Shown piece by piece: positions 1 through 9,103 of a DNA stretch of 64,000 bases. Position numbers and translations under genes: made by a program. The notes below the pieces were generated by a model, which did not search any database, had not been told where the DNA came from, and saw nothing but the letters and a program-made list of their open reading frames with translations. The stretch's first letter is position 1. The number at the start of each line of letters is the position of its first letter. This stretch comes from JAZSNL01 sp045536365 (GTDB taxonomy: Bacteria; Bacillota_I; Bacilli_A; ML615J-28; CAG-313): NCBI GenBank assembly GCA_045536365.1, contig JAZSNL010000027.1, positions 1-64,000 of the forward strand. Reading direction: 5' to 3'.

Positions 1-96
1 TAATATAAGCTTTTATCATTTTTTCTAAAAAAAGACAGTCATTTAATCATTTTGAGAGTGACATCCTTTTTTGTACCTTTTTTACATTTTCTTAAA

Positions 97-113
97 AAAA
101 TGATAATCATTTT
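97..113. other. 8-1-8 inverted repeat, operator or weak terminator
   Basis: The bases form AAAATGAT, a central A, then ATCATTTT, a near-perfect dyad about 26 bases past the stop of the gene at 139-1278. Spaced 7-1-7 palindromes of this look are typical of Fur-family operators (TGATAAT-N-ATTATCA), but the half-site differs. Read on the minus strand it is a 6-7 bp AT stem followed by several Ts, so it may be only a weak terminator. The rest of 1-138 holds nothing I can identify; a gene to the left of the window could own the site. Confidence 0.25.
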
Positions 114-138
114 ACTTGATTATTAATAGTTAGTCTCC

Positions 139-1278
139 TTATGATATTTCTTTTTTATCCTTTTTTATCTTATCTCTTTCTTTTAAATATTCTTTTACAT
201 TCACAAATGCATATTTAAAAATTACTTTATCTTTTACTAATTTTAATAAAATCTTTGTTATATGTTTTTGTGAAGTAGAATCTAAATTAATAAAAGATCT
301 TATTAAAAGTAACGTATTACGATTAATATCTCCTATTCTTTTTACTTGAGCAGCCGATATTGCTGTAAAGATAATATTAACAAATTCTTCTTTTTCTTCT
401 ATTGTTAAATCAGCAATAATATTTTTTATCTTTAACTCAATGTATTTAGCATCTTCATCAAGACCATTTTTTTCAATAACAAATTTATTACCTAATACTT
501 CCCATGAAAAAGTATCATGTTGGAAAAAGCCTTCCGCATTACTATGAACAACTTTAACTTTTTCATAATGATCAAATAATCTACCTATCATTGCTGATTG
601 AGGAATTAACGAAATAATAACTTTACTTCTTAATTCAATATTTTCTGGATTAGTAGGTAAGTGAGTCAATCCATGACCATCTAAACTATATACTTTTTTA
701 ATTTTTTTAAACGTTTCATCACTTACTTCATAAGTAGAAAATATTGAAAGATTTCCTCCTTTAGAATGACCACATATATATAATTCATCTGCTTCTTGAG
801 AAATCATCTCTACATATTTAACAGACTCTAATTGAGCAGGTATATTTTTAACACATATTAAATTAAAATTTTCTCTCCATCCAACAATTGTATCATCAGT
901 TCCACTAAATACAACACACTTAGTCTTATCATCTAATTTGATTGTTAATGCGGAAAACTGTATTTGTTCTTCTATATCAGTATCATTAACATAATGTGAT
1001 ATTTCTAAGTTTTTATATCTTTTACTATGAGCCATTTTATCTAATAGTTTTACAATTTTACCCGCTATATATAATCCCATAGTTTGGTATTTCTTAATAC
1101 CATTTTTTTTCATAACTTGATATGTTTCATATACTGTCAACTTATCATATTCTAAAAATACATCATCTAATACTAACATCGCAATCTGTGAAAACAAAGT
1201 TGCGTCAACTCCATTAAAAGGATCTTGTTCAAAACTTAAATCACCACGCCAATCTACATAATCAAGTATATTAGCCAT
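139..1278 (-). CDS. DUF2974 family alpha/beta hydrolase
   Basis: This 379-residue protein has an alpha/beta-hydrolase layout of the DUF2974 (Mbeg1-like) family. The nucleophile elbow is visible as GHSKGGN about residues 168-174, preceded by a strand ending in YICGHS, and a preceding VVFSGTDDT segment resembles the oxyanion-side strand of lipase-like folds. There is no signal peptide or membrane segment, so it should be cytoplasmic. The C-terminal 100 residues are helical and lysine-rich and carry no motif I recognise. The start at 1278 follows a GGGAGGG site at good spacing. It lies 24 bases downstream of the thioesterase gene at 1303-1788 and is probably its operon partner. The substrate is unknown; lipase or thioesterase-like activity is an inference from the fold. 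Confidence 0.75.
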   Translation of the reverse strand: MANILDYVDWRGDLSFEQDPFNGVDATLFSQIAMLVLDDVFLEYDKLTVYETYQVMKKNGIKKYQTMGLYIAGKIVKLLDKMAHSKRYKNLEISHYVNDTDIEEQIQFSALTIKLDDKTKCVVFSGTDDTIVGWRENFNLICVKNIPAQLESVKYVEMISQEADELYICGHSKGGNLSIFSTYEVSDETFKKIKKVYSLDGHGLTHLPTNPENIELRSKVIISLIPQSAMIGRLFDHYEKVKVVHSNAEGFFQHDTFSWEVLGNKFVIEKNGLDEDAKYIELKIKNIIADLTIEEKEEFVNIIFTAISAAQVKRIGDINRNTLLLIRSFINLDSTSQKHITKILLKLVKDKVIFKYAFVNVKEYLKERDKIKKDKKEIS

Positions 1279-1302
1279 TATATCCCTCCCTTGTATTTAA
1301 TT

Positions 1303-1788
1303 TTATAATTCTGTTACATTATCCTCAACATATATATTTATATCATCATGATATTGTTCATCAGTAATTTGACTAGCTGAAAGTTTCATATACGTAGCTT
1401 CAGCTTCGGCTAATAAATTACCATCCATATCATATAATTCACCTGTACCAACAAATATTCTTGAATTATTTTTTATTATTCTCCCTACTGCTTTTAATTT
1501 TTGATTAAGAGGAGTAGGTTTTCTAAACTTAATTTGTAATGATATTGTAACTCCCCATGTTTGAGGTTCATCTATCCAAATAGCTCTACCTATAAGTTCA
1601 TCTAACATACATGTTATCATTCCCCCATGGGCTCTACCTGGATAACTTTGATGATGTTCTTTATAGTCAAATATTGTTACAACTGTCTTGTCTTCCATTT
1701 CATAAAAACTAGCTTTTAATCCTGCTTCATTTTCAATTCCACAGATTAAACACATTTTACTATTAGTCTGTTTCTTAATTACTTTCAT
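1303..1788 (-). CDS. PaaI-type hotdog-fold thioesterase
   Basis: This 161-residue protein is a single hotdog domain of the PaaI/YbgC acyl-CoA thioesterase group. The characteristic HGGMITCMLDE helix motif appears near residues 54-64, with the catalytic-site acidic residue in LDE, and a later strand-rich segment (ISLQIKFRKPTPL) matches the family core. An N-terminal MCLICG-type stretch with two cysteines is common in a subgroup of short Bacillota members. The start has a clear AGGAGG site and an extended -10 promoter just upstream. It would hydrolyse acyl-CoA or another thioester in the cytoplasm; the physiological substrate cannot be read from the sequence. It is followed closely by the DUF2974 hydrolase gene. 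Confidence 0.85.
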   Translation of the reverse strand: MKVIKKQTNSKMCLICGIENEAGLKASFYEMEDKTVVTIFDYKEHHQSYPGRAHGGMITCMLDELIGRAIWIDEPQTWGVTISLQIKFRKPTPLNQKLKAVGRIIKNNSRIFVGTGELYDMDGNLLAEAEATYMKLSASQITDEQYHDDINIYVEDNVTEL

Positions 1789-1811
1789 AAGATAACCTCC
1801 TATTTTGTTAT

Positions 1812-1820
1812 ATTATAACA
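1812..1820 (-). promoter_or_regulatory. extended -10 promoter for the thioesterase gene
   Basis: On the minus strand the bases read TGTTATAAT, a perfect extended -10 element, about 24 bases upstream of the start codon at 1788. The -35 position is poor, as is normal for TGn promoters. Confidence 0.6.
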
Positions 1821-1831
1821 TATTTTTAATA

Positions 1832-1876
1832 AAAAAAACAAGAACAAATAATATTAAATGTCCTTGTTCTTTTTTT
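1832..1876 (-). terminator. intrinsic terminator of the M28-ABC operon
   Basis: On the minus strand AAGAACAA and TTGTTCTT (1864-1871 and 1840-1847) form an 8 bp stem with a 16-base loop, followed by G and a run of eight Ts. It sits just past the stop of the ABC transporter gene at 1896 and overlaps the promoter region of the next gene. Confidence 0.75.
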
Positions 1877-1895
1877 ACTTAATAATTTTTTCCTA

Positions 1896-4460
1896 TTATT
1901 CAGATCTCAATGCATTAACAGGATCCATATTTGCTGCAGCACGAGAAGGGAATAAACCAGATATTAATGTTAATGATATACTAATTACTACCATTATAAT
2001 TGCTTGGTAAACAGGTAACGCTACAAGTGTATAAATACCAGTAATACCACCTATTATAATATTTGCAATAATCGATATTAGATATGTAATACCAATACCC
2101 AAAAGACCAGCTGCTAATCCGATGATAAATGTTTCTGCATTAAACAATCTCGCAACATCTTTTTTACGTCCTCCAAGTGAACGAATTACCCCAATTTCTT
2201 TAATTCTTTCAACTACAGATACATATGTAATAATAGAAATCATAACTGTTGAAACAACTAATGATATTGCAGTAAAGGCAATTAATGCAGTTGTAACAAC
2301 ATCAATCATTGTATTAACCATTGATATAACAAGTGATAAAGGATCAGTATAAGTTATTCTAGCTCTTTCATCTTTTGTTATAGTTTTACCATTTACAACA
2401 ATATCTCCATCGCCATTCCAAGCATTTAAATAAGCAAGAACTTGTTCTTTGTCTTCAAAATTAGTAGGATATATTGATATACTTGTTGCAAGATCACTTC
2501 CACCTAAATTAGCAATTGATAATGTAATCATATTACCTGAAGCAAATGATGAACCACCAGAAATGCTATCTGTTTTCATTTTAGTTTCACCATTAACAAT
2601 ATATTCATATGTATATCTAACCGCATCAATTAAACCAAATCCTTCTACATCTTTTTCAACTAAGTAGTTTACAATATCACTATTTTTATTACAATTTCTT
2701 GCATATTCTACTAATGCAGGAGTATAGTAAAATCCATTACTTAATGTTCCATATGTTAAATTGTCTTTTGGTTTTAAAACACCAACAATACGTAATTCTA
2801 AACTTTCTTCACTAGATGTAGATACAATAGCATTATGAGAAAAAGTTTTTGTTAATGGGTTTTGCGTATAAATAACCGAATTAGGATGCCACATGAATTT
2901 CTTTGCGTATAATTCTTCAAATGAAAATTCTGTTTTTTGAACATATTCTCTTTCTGAGTCAAAGGCTTTTTCAGCAATTTCAAACATATCTTTTTGTGAA
3001 TAAAAACCTAAATTAATTAAAGTTAAATCATTTATTTGCTGATTATCATTTACAACTAACATCAATTCATCAGCTTCATCAGCTATTTCTCCATCTAATA
3101 AATCATATTGAGTTAATAAATAATCAGTATTATTAATAGATTGAGAAAAACCTTTTGCAAGAGTAGATACAAATGCAGATGAATCTTTAAATTTAGTCTC
3201 ATCTAAAATAGATTTATACATACTACTTACTGTTGTTAACGATGTCATTTTAGTTTCACTACTAACACCATCACTTAAATCTGTATATATACTAGGTGAC
3301 ATTGAAACACCATAATCAAAGAATAATTCTTCTAATAATTCTTCTGGCATTTCTAAAAGATAATCAATATAATCTTGTGTTATTTCATTAGATACAATAA
3401 TAGATTGAACCATTGCTGCTCTTTCAGCAAGTGTTTCTAATAATTTGCTTACATTAACAACTCCGTTTTTAATAACTATTTCTGCTTTTTCACTATCTGA
3501 CATTGAGTCACTTAAAATATTCAAATCAAACGCTGTTTCTTCAATTTTAATAGGATTACCAGATAACATATCTTCTTGCATAGTATTAATATAGTTTCTA
3601 ATACCGCTAGATAACGCAAGAACAAGCGATATACCAATAATCCCTATTGATCCTGCAAGACCTACCATTAATGTTCTTTTAAACTTGCTTAAAAGATTTC
3701 TTCCTGATAATTTAAACGCAGTCCAAAATGACATCTTTGTCTTTGTTACTTTTTCAGTACTTTGTTTTTCTTCTAATTCATCTGTATAAGGATTACTATC
3801 ACTACTTATTTCACCATCTAATAATTTAACAATTCTTGTTGCATATTTATCAGCTAATTCAGGATTATGAGTAACCATAATAACTAATCTTTCTTTAGCA
3901 ATTTCTTTAATTAAATCCATTATTTGAACAGAAGTAACAGTATCTAAGGCACCAGTTGGTTCATCAGCTAACAAAATATCTGGTTCATTTACAAGTGCTC
4001 TTGCAATCGCAACTCTTTGACATTGACCACCTGATAATTGATTAGGTTTTTTATTATATAAACCTTCTAAACCTACTTTATCTAAAGCAATTTTTGCTTT
4101 TTCAATTCTTTCACTTTTTTCTAATCCGGAAATTGTTAACGCTAATTCAACATTTTCTAATACAGATTGATGAGGAATCAAATTATAGCTTTGAAATACA
4201 AAACCAATACGATGATTACGATATATATCCCAATCACTATCTTTATATTTTTTAGTGGATGTTCCTTCTATAATTAAATCCCCGCTTGTATATTTATCAA
4301 GTCCTCCAATAATATTTAATAATGTTGTTTTTCCACAACCAGATGGACCTAATACAGCTACAAATTCATTTTTTCTAAAGTTGATTGTTAATCCCTTTAA
4401 AGCATGAACTTCATTAGATCCCATTGAATAAATCTTTTCAATCTTTTTTAATCTTAACAT
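1896..4460 (-). CDS. MacB-like ABC transporter, fused ATPase and FtsX permease
   Basis: An 854-residue fusion of an ATP-binding domain and a MacB/FtsX-type permease. The ATPase occupies about residues 1-230 with Walker A GPSGCGKTT, the signature LSGGQCQR and Walker B ILLADEPTGALD. A membrane helix near residue 260-285 is followed by a large extracytoplasmic domain of about 400 residues and then three C-terminal helices of FtsX type, ending in a conserved FPSRAAANMDPVNALR-like tail. This one-helix, big loop, three-helix layout is that of mechanotransmission transporters such as MacB and LolCDE rather than of channel-forming importers. It starts 3 bases after the M28-type peptidase gene, so the two are co-transcribed. 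Substrate unknown; export of peptides or lipoproteins, or peptidoglycan hydrolase control, are the usual roles. A second, diverged member lies at 45122-47470. Confidence 0.9.
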   Translation of the reverse strand: MLRLKKIEKIYSMGSNEVHALKGLTINFRKNEFVAVLGPSGCGKTTLLNIIGGLDKYTSGDLIIEGTSTKKYKDSDWDIYRNHRIGFVFQSYNLIPHQSVLENVELALTISGLEKSERIEKAKIALDKVGLEGLYNKKPNQLSGGQCQRVAIARALVNEPDILLADEPTGALDTVTSVQIMDLIKEIAKERLVIMVTHNPELADKYATRIVKLLDGEISSDSNPYTDELEEKQSTEKVTKTKMSFWTAFKLSGRNLLSKFKRTLMVGLAGSIGIIGISLVLALSSGIRNYINTMQEDMLSGNPIKIEETAFDLNILSDSMSDSEKAEIVIKNGVVNVSKLLETLAERAAMVQSIIVSNEITQDYIDYLLEMPEELLEELFFDYGVSMSPSIYTDLSDGVSSETKMTSLTTVSSMYKSILDETKFKDSSAFVSTLAKGFSQSINNTDYLLTQYDLLDGEIADEADELMLVVNDNQQINDLTLINLGFYSQKDMFEIAEKAFDSEREYVQKTEFSFEELYAKKFMWHPNSVIYTQNPLTKTFSHNAIVSTSSEESLELRIVGVLKPKDNLTYGTLSNGFYYTPALVEYARNCNKNSDIVNYLVEKDVEGFGLIDAVRYTYEYIVNGETKMKTDSISGGSSFASGNMITLSIANLGGSDLATSISIYPTNFEDKEQVLAYLNAWNGDGDIVVNGKTITKDERARITYTDPLSLVISMVNTMIDVVTTALIAFTAISLVVSTVMISIITYVSVVERIKEIGVIRSLGGRKKDVARLFNAETFIIGLAAGLLGIGITYLISIIANIIIGGITGIYTLVALPVYQAIIMVVISISLTLISGLFPSRAAANMDPVNALRSE

Positions 4461-4463
4461 CCT

Positions 4464-5378
4464 TTACATCCTTTCTATAAATTCCTTCATTTTATCTGTA
4501 ATATAATTTATATTATCTAAATCAATAAAATTGTCTTTATTTGTATGAATTCTACTAGTATAATAAATATTGTTTTTTGATAATGTACATGCTGAAACAC
4601 CAATACTTAAATCAAATGATTTATTATCAGAATTAAATGTTCCGATTTTGTCATTTTCATATATAACTTTATATTTATCATTTGACACAAATACTTCTTT
4701 TAACAATGAATAATATTTATTATCACTAACTTTTTCTTTATAAATAAAAATAAAATTATTTCCATTACCAACACAATCTAAATTAATAACAAGTTTATTT
4801 TTCATTATATCTTGATACTTTTTATTATATGCCTTAGATCCTAATAATCCTTTTTCTTCATTATCAAATAAGATAAAAGCTACTTTATCACTTTTTATTT
4901 CACTAACAATTGACATTATACTAGCTACTCCAGAAGTATTGTCATTATAATTATTCTTATTAGTAACACATAAAACCATTAAATACATTAATACAAAATA
5001 AAATAATAAATAATAAAGTACAAACAATAAATTATCATTATTAAATAAAGTCATTACTATTAATTTAGCTATACCGAGCGCTATAACCGCAAGAACAATA
5101 TAAAACAATAACTTTTGAAGATAACTTAACCCTTTATTTAAAGGTAACATTAAATTAGGAATAATTGATGAAGCAGGTGTATCATAATGAGCAGTAAAAA
5201 CAACCTCTGCTTGTTCAACATCTCCTATTACTATATTACTACTTTTATCTAAAGTTTCAACTTTAGATTGATAATTATATTTTTTTGTCTCTTTAAGTAT
5301 GTATTTTCTAAAATACTCTTTTTGTTCATCATTTCTACGTATTGGAAATTTAGTATTTATATCATTAAAATAATTCAT
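4464..5378 (-). CDS. M28 family metallopeptidase with membrane helices
   Basis: About 304 residues. The zinc-binding pattern of M28 aminopeptidases is complete: AHYDT (His and Asp), DNTSG (bridging Asp), FDNEEKG (catalytic and metal Glu), INLDCVG (Asp) and RIHTNKD (His). Between the first and second motifs are two hydrophobic helices at about residues 85-140, so the enzyme is probably anchored with its active site on one face of the membrane. I chose the ATG at 5378 over the upstream GTG at 5387 because that GTG is part of the AGGTGAT ribosome binding site. It is the first gene of an operon with the MacB-like transporter. M28 enzymes remove N-terminal residues or act as carboxypeptidases; the substrate is not evident. 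Confidence 0.85.
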   Translation of the reverse strand: MNYFNDINTKFPIRRNDEQKEYFRKYILKETKKYNYQSKVETLDKSSNIVIGDVEQAEVVFTAHYDTPASSIIPNLMLPLNKGLSYLQKLLFYIVLAVIALGIAKLIVMTLFNNDNLLFVLYYLLFYFVLMYLMVLCVTNKNNYNDNTSGVASIMSIVSEIKSDKVAFILFDNEEKGLLGSKAYNKKYQDIMKNKLVINLDCVGNGNNFIFIYKEKVSDNKYYSLLKEVFVSNDKYKVIYENDKIGTFNSDNKSFDLSIGVSACTLSKNNIYYTSRIHTNKDNFIDLDNINYITDKMKEFIERM

Positions 5379-5406
5379 ATTTATCACCTTTATTAAAATT
5401 ATTATA

Positions 5407-5415
5407 ATTATACCA
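5407..5415 (-). promoter_or_regulatory. extended -10 promoter for the M28-ABC operon
   Basis: The minus strand reads TGGTATAAT about 29 bases upstream of the chosen start at 5378. No good -35 is present. Confidence 0.6.
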
Positions 5416-5452
5416 TTTTTTATGTAATAATATTAAAAATTTGCTTAAAATT

Positions 5453-5481
5453 AAAATGCTAGTGACAAACACTAACATTTT
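5453..5481 (-). terminator. intrinsic terminator of the AEC permease gene
   Basis: On the minus strand AAAATGTTAGTG pairs with CACTAGCATTTT through a 5-base loop. The single irregular pair is G-U only in the minus-strand RNA and a mismatch in the plus-strand RNA, which supports the orientation. The U tract is short. Confidence 0.6.
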
Positions 5482-5482
5482 G

Positions 5483-6532
5483 CTAAAATATAGGTAAAGA
5501 TATGGTTAATTTTACAATAACAAACAAAATTGGAAAAGAAACAATACAAATAAGAGTTGATAACAAACAAACCCTACTTGATAACTCCGCATTATTATTA
5601 TAAGTTGAACAATAAGTACTAACAACAGCAGATAAAGGAGCAGCGAAACCTATTACTAATACCGCTATTTCATATTCATTAAAACTCATAATATGCAAAC
5701 TTTGTAATAATAAAATTATTCCTAGTACTATAATAGGCATAACAATAGTTTTTAAAATTGAACATATCCATGCGGTAGAATCCTTAAACGCCTCAGTAAA
5801 CTTAGCTTCACCTAAAATACACCCAATAATCATCATTGCAAGAGGAGTAGTGAGCTTCACACATGAAGTAATAAATATATATACAGATGGTAACATTTTA
5901 TCTATTCTTAAAACAGAATAAGAAACACCTTCTATTTCAATAGTTGGCATAAATGTTTGTGATAACCAAATAAAGATACCAATAAACATTGTTATCATAA
6001 TCGGATTTAATAATAACGTTTTAATTGATTTCTTAATATTTTCTTTATTTAAACTAAGTCTTGCAATAACAAAGAAACAATATATATATAATATCAATCT
6101 AAAAGCAAGAGTCATCATATTAGCCGGCATCATAACACCACTTTCATTAGACTCATAAACGGCTTTTAAAATAGGAATTGAAAAGAAAGTTAATTGACCA
6201 ATCGTAGTAAAAATCGATAAAACCCCTCTGTTTTCTTTTTTAATAAAAATAATATATCCTATCAATAACATTAATAAATAAATTAATAATGAAAAAATAA
6301 AAATACCCATATTACCTTTAAACTCTTCAACCGAAAAATCAGTCATAAAAGCTGAAAAAGCCATCATTGGTAAAGAAATTTTTAATACTATATATTTTAG
6401 TACATTCTTCCCTTCATTAGTAATAATATTATTCTTTCTTAATAAAAAACCTATTAATATAAATCCTAATGCAGTAATAATAGCACCTATAAAATTATTA
6501 TCAGTTAATATATCTTTTACTATACTAGGCAT
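5483..6532 (-). CDS. AEC family permease
   Basis: About 349 residues with roughly ten hydrophobic helices in two halves of five, the layout of the auxin efflux carrier (AEC, PF03547) family. The first half contains the typical LPMMAFSAF segment after helix 2 and the second half a GFAAPLSAVVSTYC segment close to the family's conserved P-containing crossing helix. Bacterial members move small dicarboxylates such as malate or related organic acids. I start at the ATG at 6532, which has GAAGGAA six bases upstream, rather than the ATG at 6550, whose first codons contain that same site. It has its own TTGAAA-17-TATAAT promoter and its own terminator, so it is a single-gene unit. Substrate uncertain. 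Confidence 0.88.
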   Translation of the reverse strand: MPSIVKDILTDNNFIGAIITALGFILIGFLLRKNNIITNEGKNVLKYIVLKISLPMMAFSAFMTDFSVEEFKGNMGIFIFSLLIYLLMLLIGYIIFIKKENRGVLSIFTTIGQLTFFSIPILKAVYESNESGVMMPANMMTLAFRLILYIYCFFVIARLSLNKENIKKSIKTLLLNPIMITMFIGIFIWLSQTFMPTIEIEGVSYSVLRIDKMLPSVYIFITSCVKLTTPLAMMIIGCILGEAKFTEAFKDSTAWICSILKTIVMPIIVLGIILLLQSLHIMSFNEYEIAVLVIGFAAPLSAVVSTYCSTYNNNAELSSRVCLLSTLICIVSFPILFVIVKLTISLPIF

Positions 6533-6556
6533 AACTATTCCTTCTTTCATATATTA

Positions 6557-6585
6557 ATTATACTATTTATCATCTTTATTTTCAA
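6557..6585 (-). promoter_or_regulatory. sigma-A promoter of the AEC permease gene
   Basis: The minus strand has TTGAAA (6580-6585), a 17-base spacer and TATAAT (6557-6562), about 24 bases before the chosen start at 6532. Confidence 0.7.
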
Positions 6586-6596
6586 TTTATTTAAAC

Positions 6597-6621
6597 AAAA
6601 AAACCTTCTTTTAGAAGGTTT
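6597..6621 (-). terminator. terminator overlapping the ion channel stop codon
   Basis: AAACCTTCT (6601-6609) pairs with AGAAGGTTT (6613-6621), with the TAA stop of the channel gene spanning the loop and first stem bases. The minus-strand RNA then runs into seven Us. This ends the 10758-6611 operon. Confidence 0.8.
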
Positions 6622-7927
6622 CTTCATCTTTAATAATCAATGAAACAAAGCGTTTCTTATCCTCATCCGATAAAGCATCATATTTTTCAATAGCCTCATG
6701 CAATTTAGCACCTTCCTTATCTCCTGCTTGTTCTTGTATCATACTGCCGAAACCACTTGAAATAATTGCGATAGGAACCCCTAACATACAACCTGCTAAT
6801 AATGTCATTATAGCCGCGAGAATTTCACCTATTTGAGTCACAGGTGCAATATTAGTTTCTGTTTGTAACAATGATAATAAACAATATTCAATACCAACAA
6901 AACCATGAACAAATACATCAGGTTGAGCTTTATTCTCAAAAGAATACATAATAACTGAAGTTATTGAAATAAGAATTGCAATTGCAATAATAGAAAATAC
7001 AATTTGTTTTTTCTTCATTTGAATAGCTTTACCAAAATTAGCAATACCACTTAAATATCTACTAACTTTAACTAATCTTAAAACTTTACACAATTTAAAT
7101 ATTTTTAATATTCCCATTGTAGTAGGTAAATTAGCCACAAAAACAGGAACTATTGATAAAATATCAATCAAAGACATAAAAGAGAAAATATATTTCATTC
7201 TCGCTTTATCAGGACGTTTAATATCAGGATACTCAAGCGGAGCGGTCCATACTCTTAAAACATATTCTACCGCAAACACTACCGCAATTATAATTTCTAA
7301 AATATATAAAATTTCATGCACAATATCAGGAATAGGAAAAGTTTCAACTAACAAGAAAGATACTGATAATAATACTAATGTAACTGAAACAATATCATAA
7401 ATCTTAGAGAATATATCTCCTTCGTGTCCCTTATCAATTACTTCATTTACTCTTATTTTAACTTTTTCTATTCTATCACGTGTTTTATCAGAACTTTTAA
7501 TATAATCTGACATTTTAACTAAACGAACTAATTTGATTAATTTTATTAATCTTAAGAATGCTAATTCCTTTGGAATTTGATTAAATAAAATTGAAACTAT
7601 TGATAAAATATCAATTAATGAATCAAATGAAGTAATATATTCCCATAAAGAATGAAGCTTGTTTTCACATTCAGGATATTCATATTCACTTAACCATGCT
7701 CTTAATAAATATTCAACAATGAATATACCTACAGTAACATATTCAAATGTTTCTAATATATATCTTAATTGACCACTTATATTAAATAATTCTATTACAA
7801 CCGCAATACAAGATAAAATTACTAAGGAACATAGTGTAATGTCAAATATCGATGAAGCCTTATCTCCTTTTTTAGATGGTCCAATTATTTCATATAATCT
7901 TCTTTTAAATCTTTGATATTTATTCAT
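6611..7927 (-). CDS. Ion channel with two voltage sensors and one pore
   Basis: 438 residues with about ten membrane helices. Residues 26-140 form one voltage-sensor bundle ending in a basic S4 (RLIKLIKLVRLVK, 126-138). Residues 172-291 form a second, ending in KIFKLCKVLRLVKVSR. Only after the second does a pore pair follow (about 308-330 and 363-393, ending GVPIAIISSGF as in potassium channels). No pore lies between the two sensors. The selectivity filter is not canonical: where TVGYGD..PVT is expected, the sequence reads TETNIAPVT (356-364), two residues shorter and without GYG. A cytoplasmic C-terminal tail rich in Glu, Lys and Asp follows. It is the last gene of an operon with the serine hydrolase, coaX and a small unknown. 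It is clearly in the ion transporter superfamily; ion selectivity is unknown and loss of conduction is possible. Confidence 0.8.
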   Translation of the reverse strand: MNKYQRFKRRLYEIIGPSKKGDKASSIFDITLCSLVILSCIAVVIELFNISGQLRYILETFEYVTVGIFIVEYLLRAWLSEYEYPECENKLHSLWEYITSFDSLIDILSIVSILFNQIPKELAFLRLIKLIKLVRLVKMSDYIKSSDKTRDRIEKVKIRVNEVIDKGHEGDIFSKIYDIVSVTLVLLSVSFLLVETFPIPDIVHEILYILEIIIAVVFAVEYVLRVWTAPLEYPDIKRPDKARMKYIFSFMSLIDILSIVPVFVANLPTTMGILKIFKLCKVLRLVKVSRYLSGIANFGKAIQMKKKQIVFSIIAIAILISITSVIMYSFENKAQPDVFVHGFVGIEYCLLSLLQTETNIAPVTQIGEILAAIMTLLAGCMLGVPIAIISSGFGSMIQEQAGDKEGAKLHEAIEKYDALSDEDKKRFVSLIIKDEETF

Positions 7928-7949
7928 ATAAACCTCTTATACAGAATAA

Positions 7950-8294
7950 TTATATTTTTAATATTATTAATTCTGCTATATTATTAATTTCTATTTTTAA
8001 TTCTCTATTTTCTGTTTTTATATATAATATATTGTTGTCTATTAAATAAGGAATACCTATTACTATCTTTTCTTCTTTTAGAGTATTAACTCTTAATTGA
8101 CAAGTTATTTCATGATCATTATATAAAGAAACAATGTTTTTTAACTTCTGATATAATGTATCATCTATAACTTTTAAATCACTTTTCTTTTTATGATAAC
8201 GACTATCAAAAACAACTTGTGAAGAAGTTTTAGTAATATTAGTACTTACTGTATCAATAAACATTAATGGATTTAAATCATTCTTATTACTCAT
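7950..8294 (-). CDS. Small protein of unknown function
   Basis: 114 residues, not recognised. It has no signal peptide and no membrane helix. The N-terminal half is polar with several serine and threonine residues, and the C-terminal 60 residues alternate hydrophobic and charged positions (KIVIGIPYLIDNNILYIKT), which suggests a small beta-rich domain. The start has AGGTGA at good spacing. It lies between coaX (41 bases upstream) and the two-sensor ion channel (22 bases downstream) on the same strand, so it is probably translated from the same message. No function can be assigned. Confidence 0.6.
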   Translation of the reverse strand: MSNKNDLNPLMFIDTVSTNITKTSSQVVFDSRYHKKKSDLKVIDDTLYQKLKNIVSLYNDHEITCQLRVNTLKEEKIVIGIPYLIDNNILYIKTENRELKIEINNIAELIILKI

Positions 8295-8335
8295 ATTTTC
8301 ACCTATATAAGTATATGAATGATTTTTTATTTTAT

Positions 8336-9103
8336 TTACTTATTTTGTAGATATAACTCTAATAATCCTTCTAATACTAAATTAGGTTCATCATAATATG
8401 CAATAGATAAAAGGTCTTTTATTATAGGAGCGTTTCCTCCAGTTAATAAAACTTTTGTACATGATTCTTTCAATTCTTTCTTAATTTTATTAACCATTCC
8501 TTCAATCATACATATATGTCCAATAACCACACCTATTTGAATACATTCAATAGTATTAGTACCAAGTACTGTTTCTGGTGCATTTAAATTTACCTTAGGT
8601 AATTTAGATGTAGAAGATATTAATCCATTTAATGATCCTTGTAATCCAGGAGAAATAACAATGCCTTTTAATTCACCTTGACTATCAACAATAATAAATT
8701 TAGTTGCGGTACCTAAATCAACAATAATTAAAGGATCTTGATATTTTTTATATCCTCCCACCGCATCACAATAAAGATCAGAGCCTAATTCATCTTTATT
8801 ACATTCATTAACTAAAATATTACTTTTTAAATAAGGAGTACTCATTATAGGTTTAACATTATAATCTTCTTCAAATATTTCATTAAATATTTTATCTAAT
8901 AATGGAACAACACTTGATATTATAACTCCTTCTAAACTATTATTATCTACTTTTTTAAATACTAAATAATTATTAATTTTTTCTTTATAATATTCTTTTG
9001 TTCCGTGTAAATCAGTAATTAATCTATATGTATTAGTAATTTCATTATTTTCTACTATTCCAAATAAAATATTTGTATTTCCAACATCTACTAATATTAA
9101 CAT
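8336..9103 (-). CDS. coaX: Type III pantothenate kinase
   Basis: About 255 residues of the CoaX family in the ASKHA fold. The N-terminal phosphate loop MLILVDVGNTNILFG has the invariant Asp6 and the GNT motif. The second conserved block LVNECNKDELGSDLYCDAVGG (about 92-112) contains the DELGSD segment that binds pantothenate. The third, IIVDLGTATKF, holds the catalytic-region DLGTAT, and the adenosine-side LTGGNAP lies near the C-terminus. It phosphorylates pantothenate in the first step of coenzyme A synthesis, in the cytoplasm. I chose the ATG at 9103 because AAGGTGA lies just upstream and the alternative start at 9139 would add residues outside the family's N-terminus. Its start overlaps the TAA of the serine hydrolase gene by one base (TAATG), which indicates coupled translation. 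Confidence 0.95.
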   Translation of the reverse strand: MLILVDVGNTNILFGIVENNEITNTYRLITDLHGTKEYYKEKINNYLVFKKVDNNSLEGVIISSVVPLLDKIFNEIFEEDYNVKPIMSTPYLKSNILVNECNKDELGSDLYCDAVGGYKKYQDPLIIVDLGTATKFIIVDSQGELKGIVISPGLQGSLNGLISSTSKLPKVNLNAPETVLGTNTIECIQIGVVIGHICMIEGMVNKIKKELKESCTKVLLTGGNAPIIKDLLSIAYYDEPNLVLEGLLELYLQNK

